From contig NZ_AXBA01000012.1 of assembly GCF_000473085.1 (NCBI RefSeq), positions 56,924 to 120,923 on the forward strand: 64,000 nt of DNA. The letters are read 5' to 3'. This document shows, one piece after another, positions 8,089 to 16,813 of this stretch. This DNA comes from Azorhizobium doebereinerae UFLA1-100 (GTDB lineage: Bacteria > Pseudomonadota > Alphaproteobacteria > Rhizobiales > Xanthobacteraceae). The position numbers and the translations under genes are program-made. Positions within the stretch are counted from its first letter, which is position 1, and each line of letters starts with the position of its first letter. The notes beneath the pieces are model-generated. The model searched no databases, was not told the DNA's origin, and was given only the letters and a program-made list of their open reading frames with translations.

Positions 8089-8652
8089 ATGACGTCTCCC
8101 CACGCGCCCGGCGCCGCCGCCCGCTCCCTCCCCCTGGCCGCGCAGGCCGCCCTGGTGCTCGGCGGCGCGCTGGCGCTCACCCTCAGCGCCAAGGTGCAGA
8201 TCCCGTTCTGGCCGGTGCCGATGACGCTCCAGACCCTCGCGGTCATGGCCATCGCGCTGTCGGTCCCGCCGCGCCTCGCGGTCGCAGCCATGCTGGCCTA
8301 TCTCGCCGCCGGCGCCGCCGGCCTGCCCGTCTTCGCCGGCAGCCCGGCGCGCGGCGTCGGCCTCGCCTACATGGCCGGGCCCACCGGCGGCTACCTCGCC
8401 GGCTATCTCGCCGCCATGGCCCTCACCAGCCGCCTCGCCGCCGGGCGCGGCGTCGTCGGCCGCACCGGCGCCATGCTGGCGGGGCTGGCATTGGTCTATG
8501 CCCTCGGCCTCGCCTGGCTGGCCGTTTACGTCCCCGCCCGCGCGCTGCTGGCCCAGGGATTTGCCCCCTTCATCCTCGGCGACCTGGTCAAGATCGCCTG
8601 CGTCGCCGTGCTGTCCTGCTGCGTCCCGCCGCGCGCGGAGGCCGGCCGGTGA
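8089..8652 (+). CDS. biotin transporter substrate-binding subunit BioY
   Basis: The 187-residue protein is a six-helix membrane protein of the ECF S-component type. It has the BioY hallmarks [18 protein letters not shown] (residues ~37-54) and [21 protein letters not shown]. It captures biotin; in bacteria lacking adjacent bioMN it works alone or with a shared energizing module, and neither bioM nor bioN is in the window. AGGAG five bases before the ATG at 8089 sets the start. It is the first gene of a BioR-controlled operon and overlaps bioB by four bases. Confidence 0.93.
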   Translation: MTSPHAPGAAARSLPLAAQAALVLGGALALTLSAKVQIPFWPVPMTLQTLAVMAIALSVPPRLAVAAMLAYLAAGAAGLPVFAGSPARGVGLAYMAGPTGGYLAGYLAAMALTSRLAAGRGVVGRTGAMLAGLALVYALGLAWLAVYVPARALLAQGFAPFILGDLVKIACVAVLSCCVPPRAEAGR

Positions 8653-9620
8653 CGCCCGCCCGCTGGACCCAGGACGCGGCGCAGGCGCTCTACGACGCCC
8701 CGCTGCCGGAGCTGATGTTCCGCGCCCAGGGCGTGCACCGGGCGCGGTTCGACCCTTGCGCCGTTGAGGCGGCGAGCCTCGTCAGCATCAAGACCGGCGG
8801 CTGCCCGGAGGATTGCGGCTACTGCTCGCAGAGCGCCCACCACAAGACCGGGGTCGCCGCCACCAAGCTGATGGAGGTGGACAATGTGCTGGCGGAGGCG
8901 GCCCGCGCCAAGGCCGGCGGGGCGACGCGCTTCTGCATGGGGGCGGCGTGGCGCGGCCCGAAGGCGCGCGACATGGATCAGGTGTGCGCCATGATCGCCG
9001 GGGTGAAGGCGCTGGGCCTGGAGGCCTGCGTCACGCTGGGCATGCTGACGCCGGCGCAGGTGGCCGCCCTCGCCGGCGCCGGGCTCGATTACTACAACCA
9101 CAATGTGGACACCTCGCCCGCCTTCTACCCGCGCATCGCCACCACGCGGACCCTGGACGACCGGCTGGAGACCCTGGCCCATGTGCGGGCCGGCGGGGTG
9201 AAGGTCTGCTCCGGCGGCATCGTCGGCATGGGCGAGAGCGTGGCGGACCGGCTCGCCATGCTGGTGCTGCTGGCCAATCTCGATCCGCCGCCGGAGAGCG
9301 TGCCGCTCAACATGTGGAACGAGATCGCGGGCACGCCGGTGGCGGCGATGCAGGAGAAGGTGGACCCCGTCGCCTTCGCCCGCCTGGTGGCGGTGGCGCG
9401 CATCCTGATGCCGGCGAGCGTGGTGCGCCTGTCCGCCGGTCGCCATGCCCTGAGCGACGAGGCGCAGGCGCTGTGCTTCCTGGCCGGGGCCAATTCCATC
9501 TTCACCGGCGACATGCTGCTGACCACCGGCAATCCGGCGCGCGAGGCCGACGTCCGGCTGATGGCGCGGCTCGGCCTCCGGCTGGAGGCGGTGACGCCGC
9601 GCGCGGCGGCGCCAGCCTGA
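8649..9620 (+). CDS. biotin synthase BioB
   Basis: This is a 323-residue radical SAM enzyme that inserts sulfur into dethiobiotin, the last step of biotin synthesis. The radical SAM cluster ligands are Cys52, Cys56 and Cys59 in [28 protein letters not shown] and the C-terminal [23 protein letters not shown]-type segment are typical of BioB, including the Arg that replaces a ligand in the auxiliary [2Fe-2S] site. The GTG start overlaps the bioY stop (GTGA), so translation is probably coupled. No bioF, bioD or bioA is present here; the upstream pathway must be elsewhere, or the cell may take up precursors. Confidence 0.95.
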   Translation: MTPARWTQDAAQALYDAPLPELMFRAQGVHRARFDPCAVEAASLVSIKTGGCPEDCGYCSQSAHHKTGVAATKLMEVDNVLAEAARAKAGGATRFCMGAAWRGPKARDMDQVCAMIAGVKALGLEACVTLGMLTPAQVAALAGAGLDYYNHNVDTSPAFYPRIATTRTLDDRLETLAHVRAGGVKVCSGGIVGMGESVADRLAMLVLLANLDPPPESVPLNMWNEIAGTPVAAMQEKVDPVAFARLVAVARILMPASVVRLSAGRHALSDEAQALCFLAGANSIFTGDMLLTTGNPAREADVRLMARLGLRLEAVTPRAAAPA

Positions 9621-9638
9621 GCCCGCCCGGCCGGCGGA

Positions 9639-11366
9639 TCAGCCCGCGGACTTGCGCGCCGGGAAGGCGACCCTGATGACGGCGCCGTCGGCGCCGTCCT
9701 TGGTCTCGATGGAGCCGCCGAGCTGGCGGGCGAAGCCGTGCGCGAGGTCCGCCCGCCCCTCGTCGAGGCGGCCCTCGGCCGGCTCGGAGGCGAGGATGGT
9801 GATGACGAACGCCGCGCCTTCCAGGGCGCAGGTGAGCTGGAGGCGCACCGGCGGGCCGGCGTTCGGGCGCGCCATGCCCATGACGATCTCGGTGACCATG
9901 AGCGCCAGCGGCACGGCGAAATCGGTCGGCAGGGTGAAGTCCTCCGCCTCCACCGCCACGGCGACGTTGCGGTCGGCGGCGCCCTCCAGCAGCACCACCA
10001 TCTCGCGCAGCAATTCGTGCACCCGCACCTGCGAGCCCTCGCTCGCCTCGTAGAAGATGCGGTGGACCACGGCGAGGGTGTTCACCCGCACCCGCAATTG
10101 CTCGAACCGCCGGCGGTCGTCGCCGGGCGCGACGCCCGAGCCGTAGAGGCTGAGCAGCGACACCACCACCTGGAGGCTGTTCTTGATGCGGTGGTGGATC
10201 TCGCGCACCAGCGCGGTCTTCTCCGCCAGATTGTCGCGCAGCCTGGCGTCGCGCTCGCGCACCGCCAGCGCCATGTCCTCGATGGCGTGGCCGAGCACGC
10301 GGAACTCGCTCGGCGCCTGGTGCATGCGGGTGGGGCGGAAGCCGTAATGGCCCTGGGCATAGACCGCCGTCACCCGGCGCATGTAGAGCAGCCATTGCAG
10401 CACGATGCGGTCGGTGGCCAGCCAGATGGCCACCAGCGTGAAAATCACCATTACCACCGGCAGGACGAAGCTGATCATCACGTGCACGGTGGTCCAGCGG
10501 AACAGCTCGTCCTTCGGCCGGGCGATGGCCACCATCAGCCCGTGCCGCTCCAGCGGCGCCACGGCGAAGGTCCACACCGTGCCCGCATCGTCGCGCGCCT
10601 CGCCCAGTTCGCCGGCGAAGGTGGACAGGTCGCGGCCCGAGAACATCCGCCGGCTGGCGGTGCTGGCATTGGAGGCCACCTCGCGGCCGGAGGCATCCAG
10701 CAGCGCGATGATGCCGGCGGTGGGCGCCATCTCGCGCTTGAGCAGGTTGTCCAGCCACTGGCCGTTGATGCCGATGGCGAGCGCGCCGTCGAAGGCGCCG
10801 TCGGCGCCGAACAGGGGCAGCGTGCCGATCAGGATCTCGCCACGCGTCACCGTGCTGAGCATGCGCGCGCTCAGGGTGAAGTCCTTCTCGCGCACCGCCG
10901 CCCGCCACCACTCGCGCTCGGCCACCACGTTGTCGTTCGGCGTCAGCGCCGAGCAGCGCAGCGCGCCGGTGGGCCCGAACAGGCTGATGTTGGTGCTGAA
11001 CAGCACGCTGAGGTTGGCGCCCGCCAGCGTCGCCTGGCAGTCGGTGTCGGCATTGCGCACGTCATTGGCGTTCTTCAGCGCCTGGAGCACGTTCTCGGCG
11101 GCGGCGAACACGTTCTGCACGCTGCCGGCGGCGGCGATGGCCGACTGCACCAGGCGCTGCTGCGTCTCCTCGGCGGCACGGCGCAATTGCAGCACGCCTT
11201 GCAGCATGCAGGCAGAGGCGATCGGCATGATGGCGATGAGGATGACCAGGAGCAGCCGCCGCCGGACACTGTCCAAGAGAGACCGGGGATGCCCGAGGGC
11301 CGATGCGAAGATGCTGGCGCGCTCCCTCCGCCACGCCTCGACCGCTTCCCGTTGCCGCGACGACAT
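9639..11366 (-). CDS. HisKA_2-type sensor kinase, probable general stress kinase
   Basis: The 575-residue protein has a membrane helix at ~38-58, a periplasmic sensing region (~60-290, with a Cache-like IGTLPLFGADGAFDGALAIGIN segment), a second helix at ~293-318, and a short HAMP-like linker. A HisKA_2 dimerization domain follows, whose phospho-acceptor is His391 in REIHHRIKNSLQ. The C-terminal ATPase domain looks poor in standard N and G boxes. HisKA_2/HWE kinases commonly feed PhyR, and this gene is divergent from phyR, so PhyR is its likely target. The ligand is unknown. It ends 18 bases from bioB, convergently. Confidence 0.85.
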   Translation of the reverse strand: MSSRQREAVEAWRRERASIFASALGHPRSLLDSVRRRLLLVILIAIMPIASACMLQGVLQLRRAAEETQQRLVQSAIAAAGSVQNVFAAAENVLQALKNANDVRNADTDCQATLAGANLSVLFSTNISLFGPTGALRCSALTPNDNVVAEREWWRAAVREKDFTLSARMLSTVTRGEILIGTLPLFGADGAFDGALAIGINGQWLDNLLKREMAPTAGIIALLDASGREVASNASTASRRMFSGRDLSTFAGELGEARDDAGTVWTFAVAPLERHGLMVAIARPKDELFRWTTVHVMISFVLPVVMVIFTLVAIWLATDRIVLQWLLYMRRVTAVYAQGHYGFRPTRMHQAPSEFRVLGHAIEDMALAVRERDARLRDNLAEKTALVREIHHRIKNSLQVVVSLLSLYGSGVAPGDDRRRFEQLRVRVNTLAVVHRIFYEASEGSQVRVHELLREMVVLLEGAADRNVAVAVEAEDFTLPTDFAVPLALMVTEIVMGMARPNAGPPVRLQLTCALEGAAFVITILASEPAEGRLDEGRADLAHGFARQLGGSIETKDGADGAVIRVAFPARKSAG

Positions 11367-11554
11367 TCACTGCTCCCGTTCGGCCCGAAACACGCGGGCC
11401 ACCCCCCAACCTGCCCCGCCCCGGGCAGGGTGCCGCCCTCCGCGGCAGGTGCCGCGCCTCCCGGTCCGCCGTCGCGATCTCCCGCTTGAATGGGCTGTGC
11501 CCGGAAGACGCGCAGGGTATAATGCCGGCAGCCGCTTTCCTGTTCCTTTGGTGG

Positions 11555-11579
11555 GGAACTTTCTTCCCCGCGGCGCGTT
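11555..11579 (+). promoter_or_regulatory. EcfG-type promoter of phyR
   Basis: GGAAC (11555-11559), 16 bases, then CGTT (11576-11579) match the EcfG general stress sigma-factor consensus exactly. The -10 lies 30 bases before the phyR ATG, implying positive feedback, as known for phyR in other alphaproteobacteria. Confidence 0.88.
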
Positions 11580-11609
11580 GTAAGCGACCTGTCGAGGCGA
11601 AGTCACAGC

Positions 11610-12413
11610 ATGCCACAGCAACAGCTTATCAAGCAGCTTCCGTTTCTCCGTCGTTACGCCCGCGCGCTCCTCGGTTCGCAGAAGGCCGGCGACGGCCTCG
11701 TGCGCGACACGCTCCAGGCCGTGCTGGACGGCGGCGTGAGCGTCGATCCCAACGTGTCCTCCCGCGTCGCGCTCTACCGCGCCTTCCATCAGGTGTGGGG
11801 CCGGCGCCCGGTGCCCGATGCCGGCGCGGGCAGCGCCGCCGACCAGCGGCTCCAGCAGTTGAACGTCGGCTCCCGCGTGGCGCTGCTGCTCACCGCCATG
11901 GAGGGCTTTTCCTTCGCGGAAACCGCCTCCATCCTCTGCGTCGGGGTGGACGAGGTGGAAGCCCAGGTGATCGCCGCCCAGGCGGAGATCGACCAGCAGC
12001 TCGCCACCCGCGTCCTCATCATCGAGGACGAGTGGGTGATCGCGCTCGACCTCAAGACCCTGGTGTCGGAGCTCGGGCACGAGATCGTCGGCGTCGCCCC
12101 CACCCACACCAAGGCGGTGGAGCTGGCGCGGCACGGCGACTTCGGCCTCGTGCTGGCGGACATCCAATTGGCGGACGGCTCGTCCGGCATCGATGCGGTG
12201 ACCGACATCCTCCAGACCTTCGACGTGCCGGTGATCTTCATCACCGCCTTCCCGGACCGCCTGCTCACCGGCGAGCGGCCGGAGCCGACCTATCTCATCA
12301 CCAAGCCGTTCCTGAGCGAGACGGTGAAGGCCACCATCGCCCAGGCGCTGTTCTTCCACCAGAGCAAGGCGGAGGCGGCGGCCGCCGCCGCCCCGTCCGC
12401 CCGCATCGCCTGA
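11610..12413 (+). CDS. PhyR, general stress response regulator
   Basis: The 267-residue PhyR combines an N-terminal sigma-factor mimic (~1-125, beginning QQLIKQLPFLRRYARALLGS and including the sigma4-like MEGFSFAETASILCVGVDEVEAQV) with a C-terminal receiver (~133-250). The receiver's phosphorylation site is Asp184 in LADIQLADGSSG. When phosphorylated, PhyR exposes the mimic, binds the anti-sigma NepR and frees EcfG. nepR and ecfG usually lie next to phyR but are absent here. The gene has its own EcfG-type promoter. The flanking kinase on the other strand is the likely phosphate donor. Confidence 0.96.
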   Translation: MPQQQLIKQLPFLRRYARALLGSQKAGDGLVRDTLQAVLDGGVSVDPNVSSRVALYRAFHQVWGRRPVPDAGAGSAADQRLQQLNVGSRVALLLTAMEGFSFAETASILCVGVDEVEAQVIAAQAEIDQQLATRVLIIEDEWVIALDLKTLVSELGHEIVGVAPTHTKAVELARHGDFGLVLADIQLADGSSGIDAVTDILQTFDVPVIFITAFPDRLLTGERPEPTYLITKPFLSETVKATIAQALFFHQSKAEAAAAAAPSARIA

Positions 12414-12449
12414 GGCCGGCCGAAACCGGCGGACAGCGTGGGCTTAGCT

Positions 12450-12474
12450 GGAACTTACCGCTCCGCAGGACGTT
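12450..12474 (+). promoter_or_regulatory. EcfG-type promoter of the DUF883 gene
   Basis: GGAAC (12450-12454), 16 bases, CGTT (12471-12474): an exact general stress promoter. It lies 56 bases before the ATG at 12531. The leader between contains a 13-bp perfect hairpin. Confidence 0.86.
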
Positions 12475-12475
12475 T

Positions 12476-12510
12476 GAGAGGCATGCCCCGCCCCATCGGG
12501 CATGCCTCTC
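12476..12510 (+). promoter_or_regulatory. 13-bp hairpin in stress-gene leader
   Basis: GAGAGGCATGCCC (12476-12488) and GGGCATGCCTCTC (12498-12510) pair perfectly around a 9-base loop. It begins about where transcription from the EcfG promoter should start. It has no T-run, so it is probably not a terminator; a 5' stabilizing hairpin is an inference. Confidence 0.6.
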
Positions 12511-12530
12511 ACACACAGCGGAGACTGAAC

Positions 12531-12824
12531 ATGGTGGACAAGCCGGACCCCGTGGCAAGCGAACCCAGCCTCGCCGACGTGCGCGCCGACCTCGAGCAAC
12601 TGCGGGTGGATTTCGCCAAGCTGGTGGAGACGCTCGGAACCACCGCCAAGCACAGCGTCAAGGGCGCGGCCAATGAGGCCGAAGCCGCCGCCGGGGAAAT
12701 GACCGACTGGGCCGAAGGCCAGGCGGAGACGCTGCGCACCTGCATCCAGTCCCAGCCGTTCACGGCCATCGCGGTTGCCGCCGGCGTCGGCGCCCTGCTC
12801 GGCCACCTCATGCTGCGGCGCTGA
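12531..12824 (+). CDS. DUF883-like (ElaB/YqjD-type) membrane-anchored protein
   Basis: The 97-residue protein has a long charged helix (about residues 10-70, ADVRADLEQLRVDFAKLVET onward) followed by a C-terminal membrane helix (FTAIAVAAGVGALLGHLML) and a short basic end. This is the layout of ElaB/YqjD, tail-anchored proteins that bind ribosomes in stationary phase in E. coli. The ATG at 12531 has GGAG seven bases upstream. An exact EcfG promoter precedes it, and the next membrane-protein gene follows after five bases, so both are likely general-stress genes. Confidence 0.78.
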   Translation: MVDKPDPVASEPSLADVRADLEQLRVDFAKLVETLGTTAKHSVKGAANEAEAAAGEMTDWAEGQAETLRTCIQSQPFTAIAVAAGVGALLGHLMLRR

Positions 12825-12829
12825 GCGCC

Positions 12830-13162
12830 ATGGCCGTCCGCGCCTTCCTCCTGTTGCTCGCCGCGGGATTCGTCTGGATCGCGGAGGTCTTTCTGGCGAT
12901 CGGCCTCTACGGCGCGCTGGAGCCCCGGCTCCACGCGCCGCTGGCGGCCCTCGCCACCGCGCTCGCCGCCGTGGTGCTGACCGCGCTGTTCGGCATGATC
13001 GCCCTGTGGCGCCGCCGCAGCCCGACCTTCGACGCCTCGGCGGCGGGGCTCGGCGCCCTGTCGGCGGTGACGCGCTTCGCCGAGCGCCACCCCATGGCCA
13101 CCGTGGCGGTGGCGGCGGGCGTGGGCGTGCTGCAAGCCGTCCTCGCCGGCCGCCGCCGCTGA
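12830..13162 (+). CDS. small membrane protein, holin-like/YqjE position
   Basis: The 110-residue protein has two N-terminal membrane helices (residues ~4-30 and ~38-62), a cytoplasmic segment with RRRSPTFD, and a hydrophobic C-terminal stretch ending in GRRR. I do not recognise it firmly. Its place directly after a DUF883 gene matches the yqjD-yqjE arrangement, in which YqjE is a holin-superfamily protein. It shares the upstream EcfG promoter by a five-base intergenic gap. Function is unknown. Confidence 0.65.
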   Translation: MAVRAFLLLLAAGFVWIAEVFLAIGLYGALEPRLHAPLAALATALAAVVLTALFGMIALWRRRSPTFDASAAGLGALSAVTRFAERHPMATVAVAAGVGVLQAVLAGRRR

Positions 13163-13224
13163 CGCGCGCCGCCCCCATCGCCCGGGGCGACGGAGACGGC
13201 AGGCGCATAAGCCGGCGGACGGAG

Positions 13225-13249
13225 GGAACAGCACCGGCCGGGCGGCGTT
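13225..13249 (+). promoter_or_regulatory. EcfG-type promoter with no protein gene downstream
   Basis: GGAAC (13225-13229), 16 bases, CGTT (13246-13249) exactly match the stress promoter. The next gene on this strand starts almost 1 kb away, beyond a convergent gene. A transcript would start at about 13255, directly before a long hairpin. Confidence 0.75.
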
Positions 13250-13254
13250 CGATA

Positions 13255-13350
13255 GCCGGGCGGCCAGCGCACCGGGCACTACCCCTCCCTCCCCCCGGTC
13301 TCCGGTGCGTCGGCCGCCCGCTCCGTTCCGGCGCGGCCCGAAAGGGCGCC
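13255..13350 (+). ncRNA. candidate general-stress sRNA with C-rich loop
   Basis: From an exact EcfG promoter the RNA would start with a stem of 9 bp (13257-13265 with 13312-13320), an A-C mismatch, a G-U pair, and a further 8 bp (13268-13275 with 13302-13309). The 26-base loop contains CCCCTCCCTCCCCCC, complementary to Shine-Dalgarno sequences. A second small hairpin with a GAAA loop follows (13330-13350). Caulobacter GsrN, an sRNA made by the EcfG homologue SigT, also uses a C-rich 5' hairpin loop to pair with mRNA leaders. No T-rich terminator is visible, so the 3' end is a guess. Promoter and fold are seen; sRNA identity is inferred. Confidence 0.5.
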
Positions 13351-13383
13351 CAGAACCCGCGGCGCGGCGGAACGCGCGCGCCG

Positions 13384-14061
13384 TCAGGCCGCCTTGAGGG
13401 CGGCGACCTCCGCCAAAGCGTCGGCAATGGCCCGCTGACGCTGCTCCGGCCCGAGATTGACCCCCTCCGCCCGCACATAGGAAATGTCGCGGACGCCGAG
13501 AAAACCGAACACCGTGGCGAGAAGGCTCTCCTGGTGGTCCATCGCGGCCATGGGCGAGGGCGCGGAATAGATGCCGCCGCGCGACGAGGCGATGATCACG
13601 CTCCTGCCGCCGGCCAGCCCTTCGATGCCCGAGGCCGAATAGCGGAACGTCCTGCCCATCACGCACAGGCAGTCGAGCCAGTCCTTCAACTGGCTGGGCG
13701 GGCCGAAATTGTACATCGGCGCGCCGACCACCACGATGTCGGCGGCCAGGAACTCCTCCAGCACGACGTCGGCCCGCGCCGCCGCGTCCCGCCCCGCCGG
13801 GGTCACCTGCGCCCCGCCCCGCACGGCGGCGGCGACGCCCTCGGCCACCTCGCCGGCGAGGGCGCCGGCGTCATATGAGGCCTTCAGCCGGGCGAACAGC
13901 AGGTCCTGCGACTGCTGCGGCACCGGGGCGACCGCCAGATCCCGGTAGACCACCGAAAGGCCCGGCGTGATCGCGGCGAGGCGCGCGACGACGCTGGCGG
14001 AAAGCTGGCGGCTGACCGACTGCGCGCCAGTGATGCTGGAATCGATATGCAGGAGGTTCAT
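13384..14061 (-). CDS. FMN-dependent NADH-azoreductase
   Basis: The 225-residue flavodoxin-like enzyme has the FMN phosphate-binding start MNLLHIDSSITGAQSVSRQL, the PMYNFGPPSQLKDWLD flavin loop and the SSRGGIYS segment of AzoR. It reduces quinones and azo compounds by two electrons with NADH and helps against electrophile stress. The ATG is at 14061, with an HxlR regulator divergent from it. That layout is typical of quinone- or diamide-sensing HxlR/azoreductase pairs, so induction by quinone-like electrophiles is likely. Confidence 0.93.
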   Translation of the reverse strand: MNLLHIDSSITGAQSVSRQLSASVVARLAAITPGLSVVYRDLAVAPVPQQSQDLLFARLKASYDAGALAGEVAEGVAAAVRGGAQVTPAGRDAAARADVVLEEFLAADIVVVGAPMYNFGPPSQLKDWLDCLCVMGRTFRYSASGIEGLAGGRSVIIASSRGGIYSAPSPMAAMDHQESLLATVFGFLGVRDISYVRAEGVNLGPEQRQRAIADALAEVAALKAA

Positions 14062-14124
14062 GGGACGAACTCCGGAATGAGGGCATGGCGAACCGTTCCC
14101 GCGACTGGGCTTTCATATTTGCCG

Positions 14125-14154
14125 TTGGGAACTTTTTGTTCGTTGCGCTAAAAT
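14125..14154 (+). promoter_or_regulatory. possible housekeeping promoter of the HxlR gene
   Basis: TTGGGA (14125-14130) and TAAAAT (14149-14154) are separated by 18 bases in an AT-rich patch upstream of the HxlR gene. This is an inspection-only match and therefore weak. Confidence 0.35.
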
Positions 14155-14189
14155 GCATGGCGCCCGAAAACGCACAAGGAGGCACTATT

Positions 14190-14573
14190 TTGAGCGATGC
14201 GCACATGGATGTTCGCGCGGCCCCGCCGGACCATTCGGAATGCCGCGCGGTGGCCGACGTGCTCACCCGCATCGGCGACAAATGGACGGTGATGGTGGTG
14301 GGCGCGCTGTCGAAGGGCCGGATGCGCTACAGCGAGATCTTCCGCCAGGTGGGCGGTGTCTCGCAGCGCATGCTGACCCTGACGCTGAAGGGGCTGGAGC
14401 GGGACGGCCTCGTCAGCCGCACGGTCTATCCCACCATCCCGCCACGGGTGGAGTACGAGCTGACCCCGCGCGGGCGCTCGCTGATCGAGCCGCTGCACGC
14501 GCTGATGACCTGGGCCCATGCCAACCGGGCCGGCATCGACGCCTGCCGCCAGGATTTCGACCGCCGCGCCTGA
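14190..14573 (+). CDS. HxlR-family redox/electrophile regulator
   Basis: The 127-residue winged-helix protein shows the HxlR signature: CRAVADVLTRIGDKWTVMVV near the N-terminus, FRQVGGVSQRMLTLTLKGLERDGLV and the wing YPTIPPRVEYELTPRG. Cys near residue 15 (HSECRAV) is the position used for redox sensing in YodB/HypR relatives. A perfect AAGGAGG (14176-14182) lies seven bases before an in-frame TTG at 14190, so that TTG is chosen over ATGs at 14085 and 14160. It is divergent from azoR and probably controls it. Confidence 0.88.
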   Translation: MSDAHMDVRAAPPDHSECRAVADVLTRIGDKWTVMVVGALSKGRMRYSEIFRQVGGVSQRMLTLTLKGLERDGLVSRTVYPTIPPRVEYELTPRGRSLIEPLHALMTWAHANRAGIDACRQDFDRRA

Positions 14574-14582
14574 GCGGGCGCG

Positions 14583-16682
14583 TCAGTCCTCCGCCGCGAA
14601 GCCCAGCTCGCGCAGGGCGCGCCGCAGGGCCGACACGTCGTACGGCTTGGGCAGCAGCGCCAGGCGCTCATGCTCGCCGAACAGGCTCTGCAACTCGGCC
14701 CGGCCATAGCCGCTGGCGATCATGATGGGCAGGTCGGCGCGCCGGCTGACGAGGCGCTCGACCAGTTCGTTGCCGGGCATGTCCGGCAGGCCGAGATCGA
14801 CCACCGCCATCACCAGCCCCGCGCCGTCGCGCTCCATGTAGGAGAGAGCGCCGCCGGCGGTGCTGGCCACCGCCACGTCGAACCCCTCGTCCTCAAGGAT
14901 CTGGCGCGCCACCATGGCGACGAACGGCTCGTCTTCCACCAGAAGGGCGGTGCCGCGCGGCTCCGGTTGCTCCAACACGTGTCTCACCTTTCCCGCGAGT
15001 TCCAGAGGGGTGAAGGGCTTTGTCAGCACAGGGGCCTGTGCATCAAGCGCCCCATTATGGACGATTGCATGACGGGCGAACGCCGTCGTGTAGAGCACCC
15101 TGAGGCCGGGGCGCAGCCGGCGGGCCTCGTCGGCCAGGTCCCGCCCGTCCGCGCCGCCGCCCAGGAACAGATCGGTCAGCAGCAGGTCCACCCCCGCGCC
15201 GCCGCGCAGCATGTCGAGGGCCGCCTCGGCGGCGGCCGCCTCCTGCACCTCGTAGCCCTGCGCCTCCAGCAGGCCGGCCGTATGGGCGCGCACCGCGCCC
15301 TCGTCGTCCACCACCAGCACCGCCGGGCGCCGGGTGCCGGGCGCGCCGGGCATCTCCTCCTGCGCCTCCCGCGCCCCGCCGACCTTGGGCAGGTAGAGCT
15401 TGACCGACGTGCCGGCCCCCACCTCGCTGTAGATCTTGATGTGGCCGCCGGTCTGCTTCACGAAGCCATAGACCTGGCTGAGGCCGAGCCCCGCGCCCTC
15501 CCCGCTCGCCTTGGTGGTGAAGAACGGATCGAAGGCCCGGCTGCGGGCGTCCGCGCTCATGCCCTCGCCATTGTCGCTGACGCACACCGCCGCATAGGGT
15601 CCCGGCACCACCTCGCCGTGGGCTTGGGCATAGTCCTCGTCCAGATGGACGTTGGCGGTCTCGATGGTCAGTCGCCCGCCGGCCGGCATGGCGTCGCGCG
15701 CGTTCACGGCCAGATTGAGCAACGCGCTCTCCAGCTGCCCCGCATCCACCTCGGCCTGCCACAGCGCGGGATCGAGCACCATGCGCACCTCGACGCGCGG
15801 GCCCAGCGTCCGGCGCAGCAGCTCGCACATGCCCTCCACCAGCCGGTTCATGTCGACGGGCCGGGGGTCGAGCGGCTGGCGGCGGGAGAAGGCCAGCAGC
15901 CGCCGGGTCAGGGTGGCGGCGCGCAGCACGCCCTGGCGGGAATGGTCGAGAAAGCCCGCCACCTCGCCCTGCTGCGGCAGCAGCCGCCGCTCGGCGGCCT
16001 CCAGATTGCCCAGGATGATGGTCAGCAGATTGTTGAAATCATGCGCGATGCCGCCGGTGAGCTGGCCCACCACCTCCATCTTCTGGGCGTGGCGGAGCTG
16101 GACCTCGGTGGCGATGCGCTGGTCGATCTCGGCCTGGAGGCGGGCATTGGCCTGCGCCAGCTCGGCGGTGCGCTGCGCCACCAGGGCCTCCAGTTGTTCG
16201 CGCGAGCGCGCCAGGGTCTCGCGCGCCTCCATGATGTCGGAGATGTCGGTGCAGGAGCCGAACCAGCGCGCCACGGCGCCGTCCCCGTCGCGCACCGGCA
16301 CCGCCCGGCACAGGAACCAGCGATAGGCCTCGCTGCCGCGCAGGCGAGCCTCGGCGCTGAACGGATCGCCGCCCTTCAGGGCCGCCTCCCACGCGCCGAA
16401 CGCGGCATCGCGGTCCTCGGGATGGAGATAGGCGTCCCAGCACCGGATCTGTTCCGACGCGCCGGTGAATTCCTGCCAGCGGGCATTGAAATAGTCCGCC
16501 TGCCCGTCGGCGCCGGCCGTCCAGACCATCTGCGGCAGGGCCTCGGCCAAATGGGAGAAACGCAGCGCGCTGTCGGGCAAGGCTCTCTCGGCTCGCTGGG
16601 CGGGCCCAAGCTCCGTGGCCGGCGACGGCACCGAAGCCCAGGCGGCAAGGAAGGGCGTAGGCGATGCCGGGCGACGCCGCAT
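14583..16682 (-). CDS. hybrid histidine kinase, PAS-HisKA-HATPase-REC-REC
   Basis: The 699-residue protein lacks membrane helices. It has a PAS domain (~40-150, ending [11 protein letters not shown]), a coiled coil (~152-195), a HisKA domain with His214 in [11 protein letters not shown], and an ATPase domain with [17 protein letters not shown] and [13 protein letters not shown]. Two receiver domains follow, whose phospho-Asp residues lie in [14 protein letters not shown] and [12 protein letters not shown]. This is the soluble FixL-like architecture that usually signals to a separate output partner. The ATG at 16682 gives the shortest complete PAS protein; the frame remains open further upstream but overlaps the PRC-barrel gene. 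No heme-binding motif is obvious, and the signal is unknown. Confidence 0.88.
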   Translation of the reverse strand: MRRRPASPTPFLAAWASVPSPATELGPAQRAERALPDSALRFSHLAEALPQMVWTAGADGQADYFNARWQEFTGASEQIRCWDAYLHPEDRDAAFGAWEAALKGGDPFSAEARLRGSEAYRWFLCRAVPVRDGDGAVARWFGSCTDISDIMEARETLARSREQLEALVAQRTAELAQANARLQAEIDQRIATEVQLRHAQKMEVVGQLTGGIAHDFNNLLTIILGNLEAAERRLLPQQGEVAGFLDHSRQGVLRAATLTRRLLAFSRRQPLDPRPVDMNRLVEGMCELLRRTLGPRVEVRMVLDPALWQAEVDAGQLESALLNLAVNARDAMPAGGRLTIETANVHLDEDYAQAHGEVVPGPYAAVCVSDNGEGMSADARSRAFDPFFTTKASGEGAGLGLSQVYGFVKQTGGHIKIYSEVGAGTSVKLYLPKVGGAREAQEEMPGAPGTRRPAVLVVDDEGAVRAHTAGLLEAQGYEVQEAAAAEAALDMLRGGAGVDLLLTDLFLGGGADGRDLADEARRLRPGLRVLYTTAFARHAIVHNGALDAQAPVLTKPFTPLELAGKVRHVLEQPEPRGTALLVEDEPFVAMVARQILEDEGFDVAVASTAGGALSYMERDGAGLVMAVVDLGLPDMPGNELVERLVSRRADLPIMIASGYGRAELQSLFGEHERLALLPKPYDVSALRRALRELGFAAED

Positions 16683-16755
16683 CGGCGCGCGGGTCTGCCG
16701 GCGGTGTTCAACGCGGTCCCGGCGACGCGGTTCCGCCGCGCCGGCCCTCGCCGGC

Positions 16756-16792
16756 AAAATACACCCCCGGTCCGCGCGGGGCGGGCCGGGGG
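16756..16792 (-). terminator. rho-independent terminator of the PRC-barrel gene
   Basis: A 12-bp stem (16764-16775 with 16781-16792, one G-U type pair) is followed on the minus strand by TGTATTTTG. It lies just after the stop at 16814. Confidence 0.75.
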
Positions 16793-16813
16793 CGATGGGG
16801 GCCGGTGCCGGGG

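Noticed and set aside
11367-11609. nepR or ecfG gene between kinase and phyR
   Set aside because: No frame of suitable length or motif on either strand; the gap holds promoter sequence only.
14089-14160. GGAAC followed by CGTT upstream of the HxlR gene
   Set aside because: The spacer is only 8 bases, far from the required 16-17.
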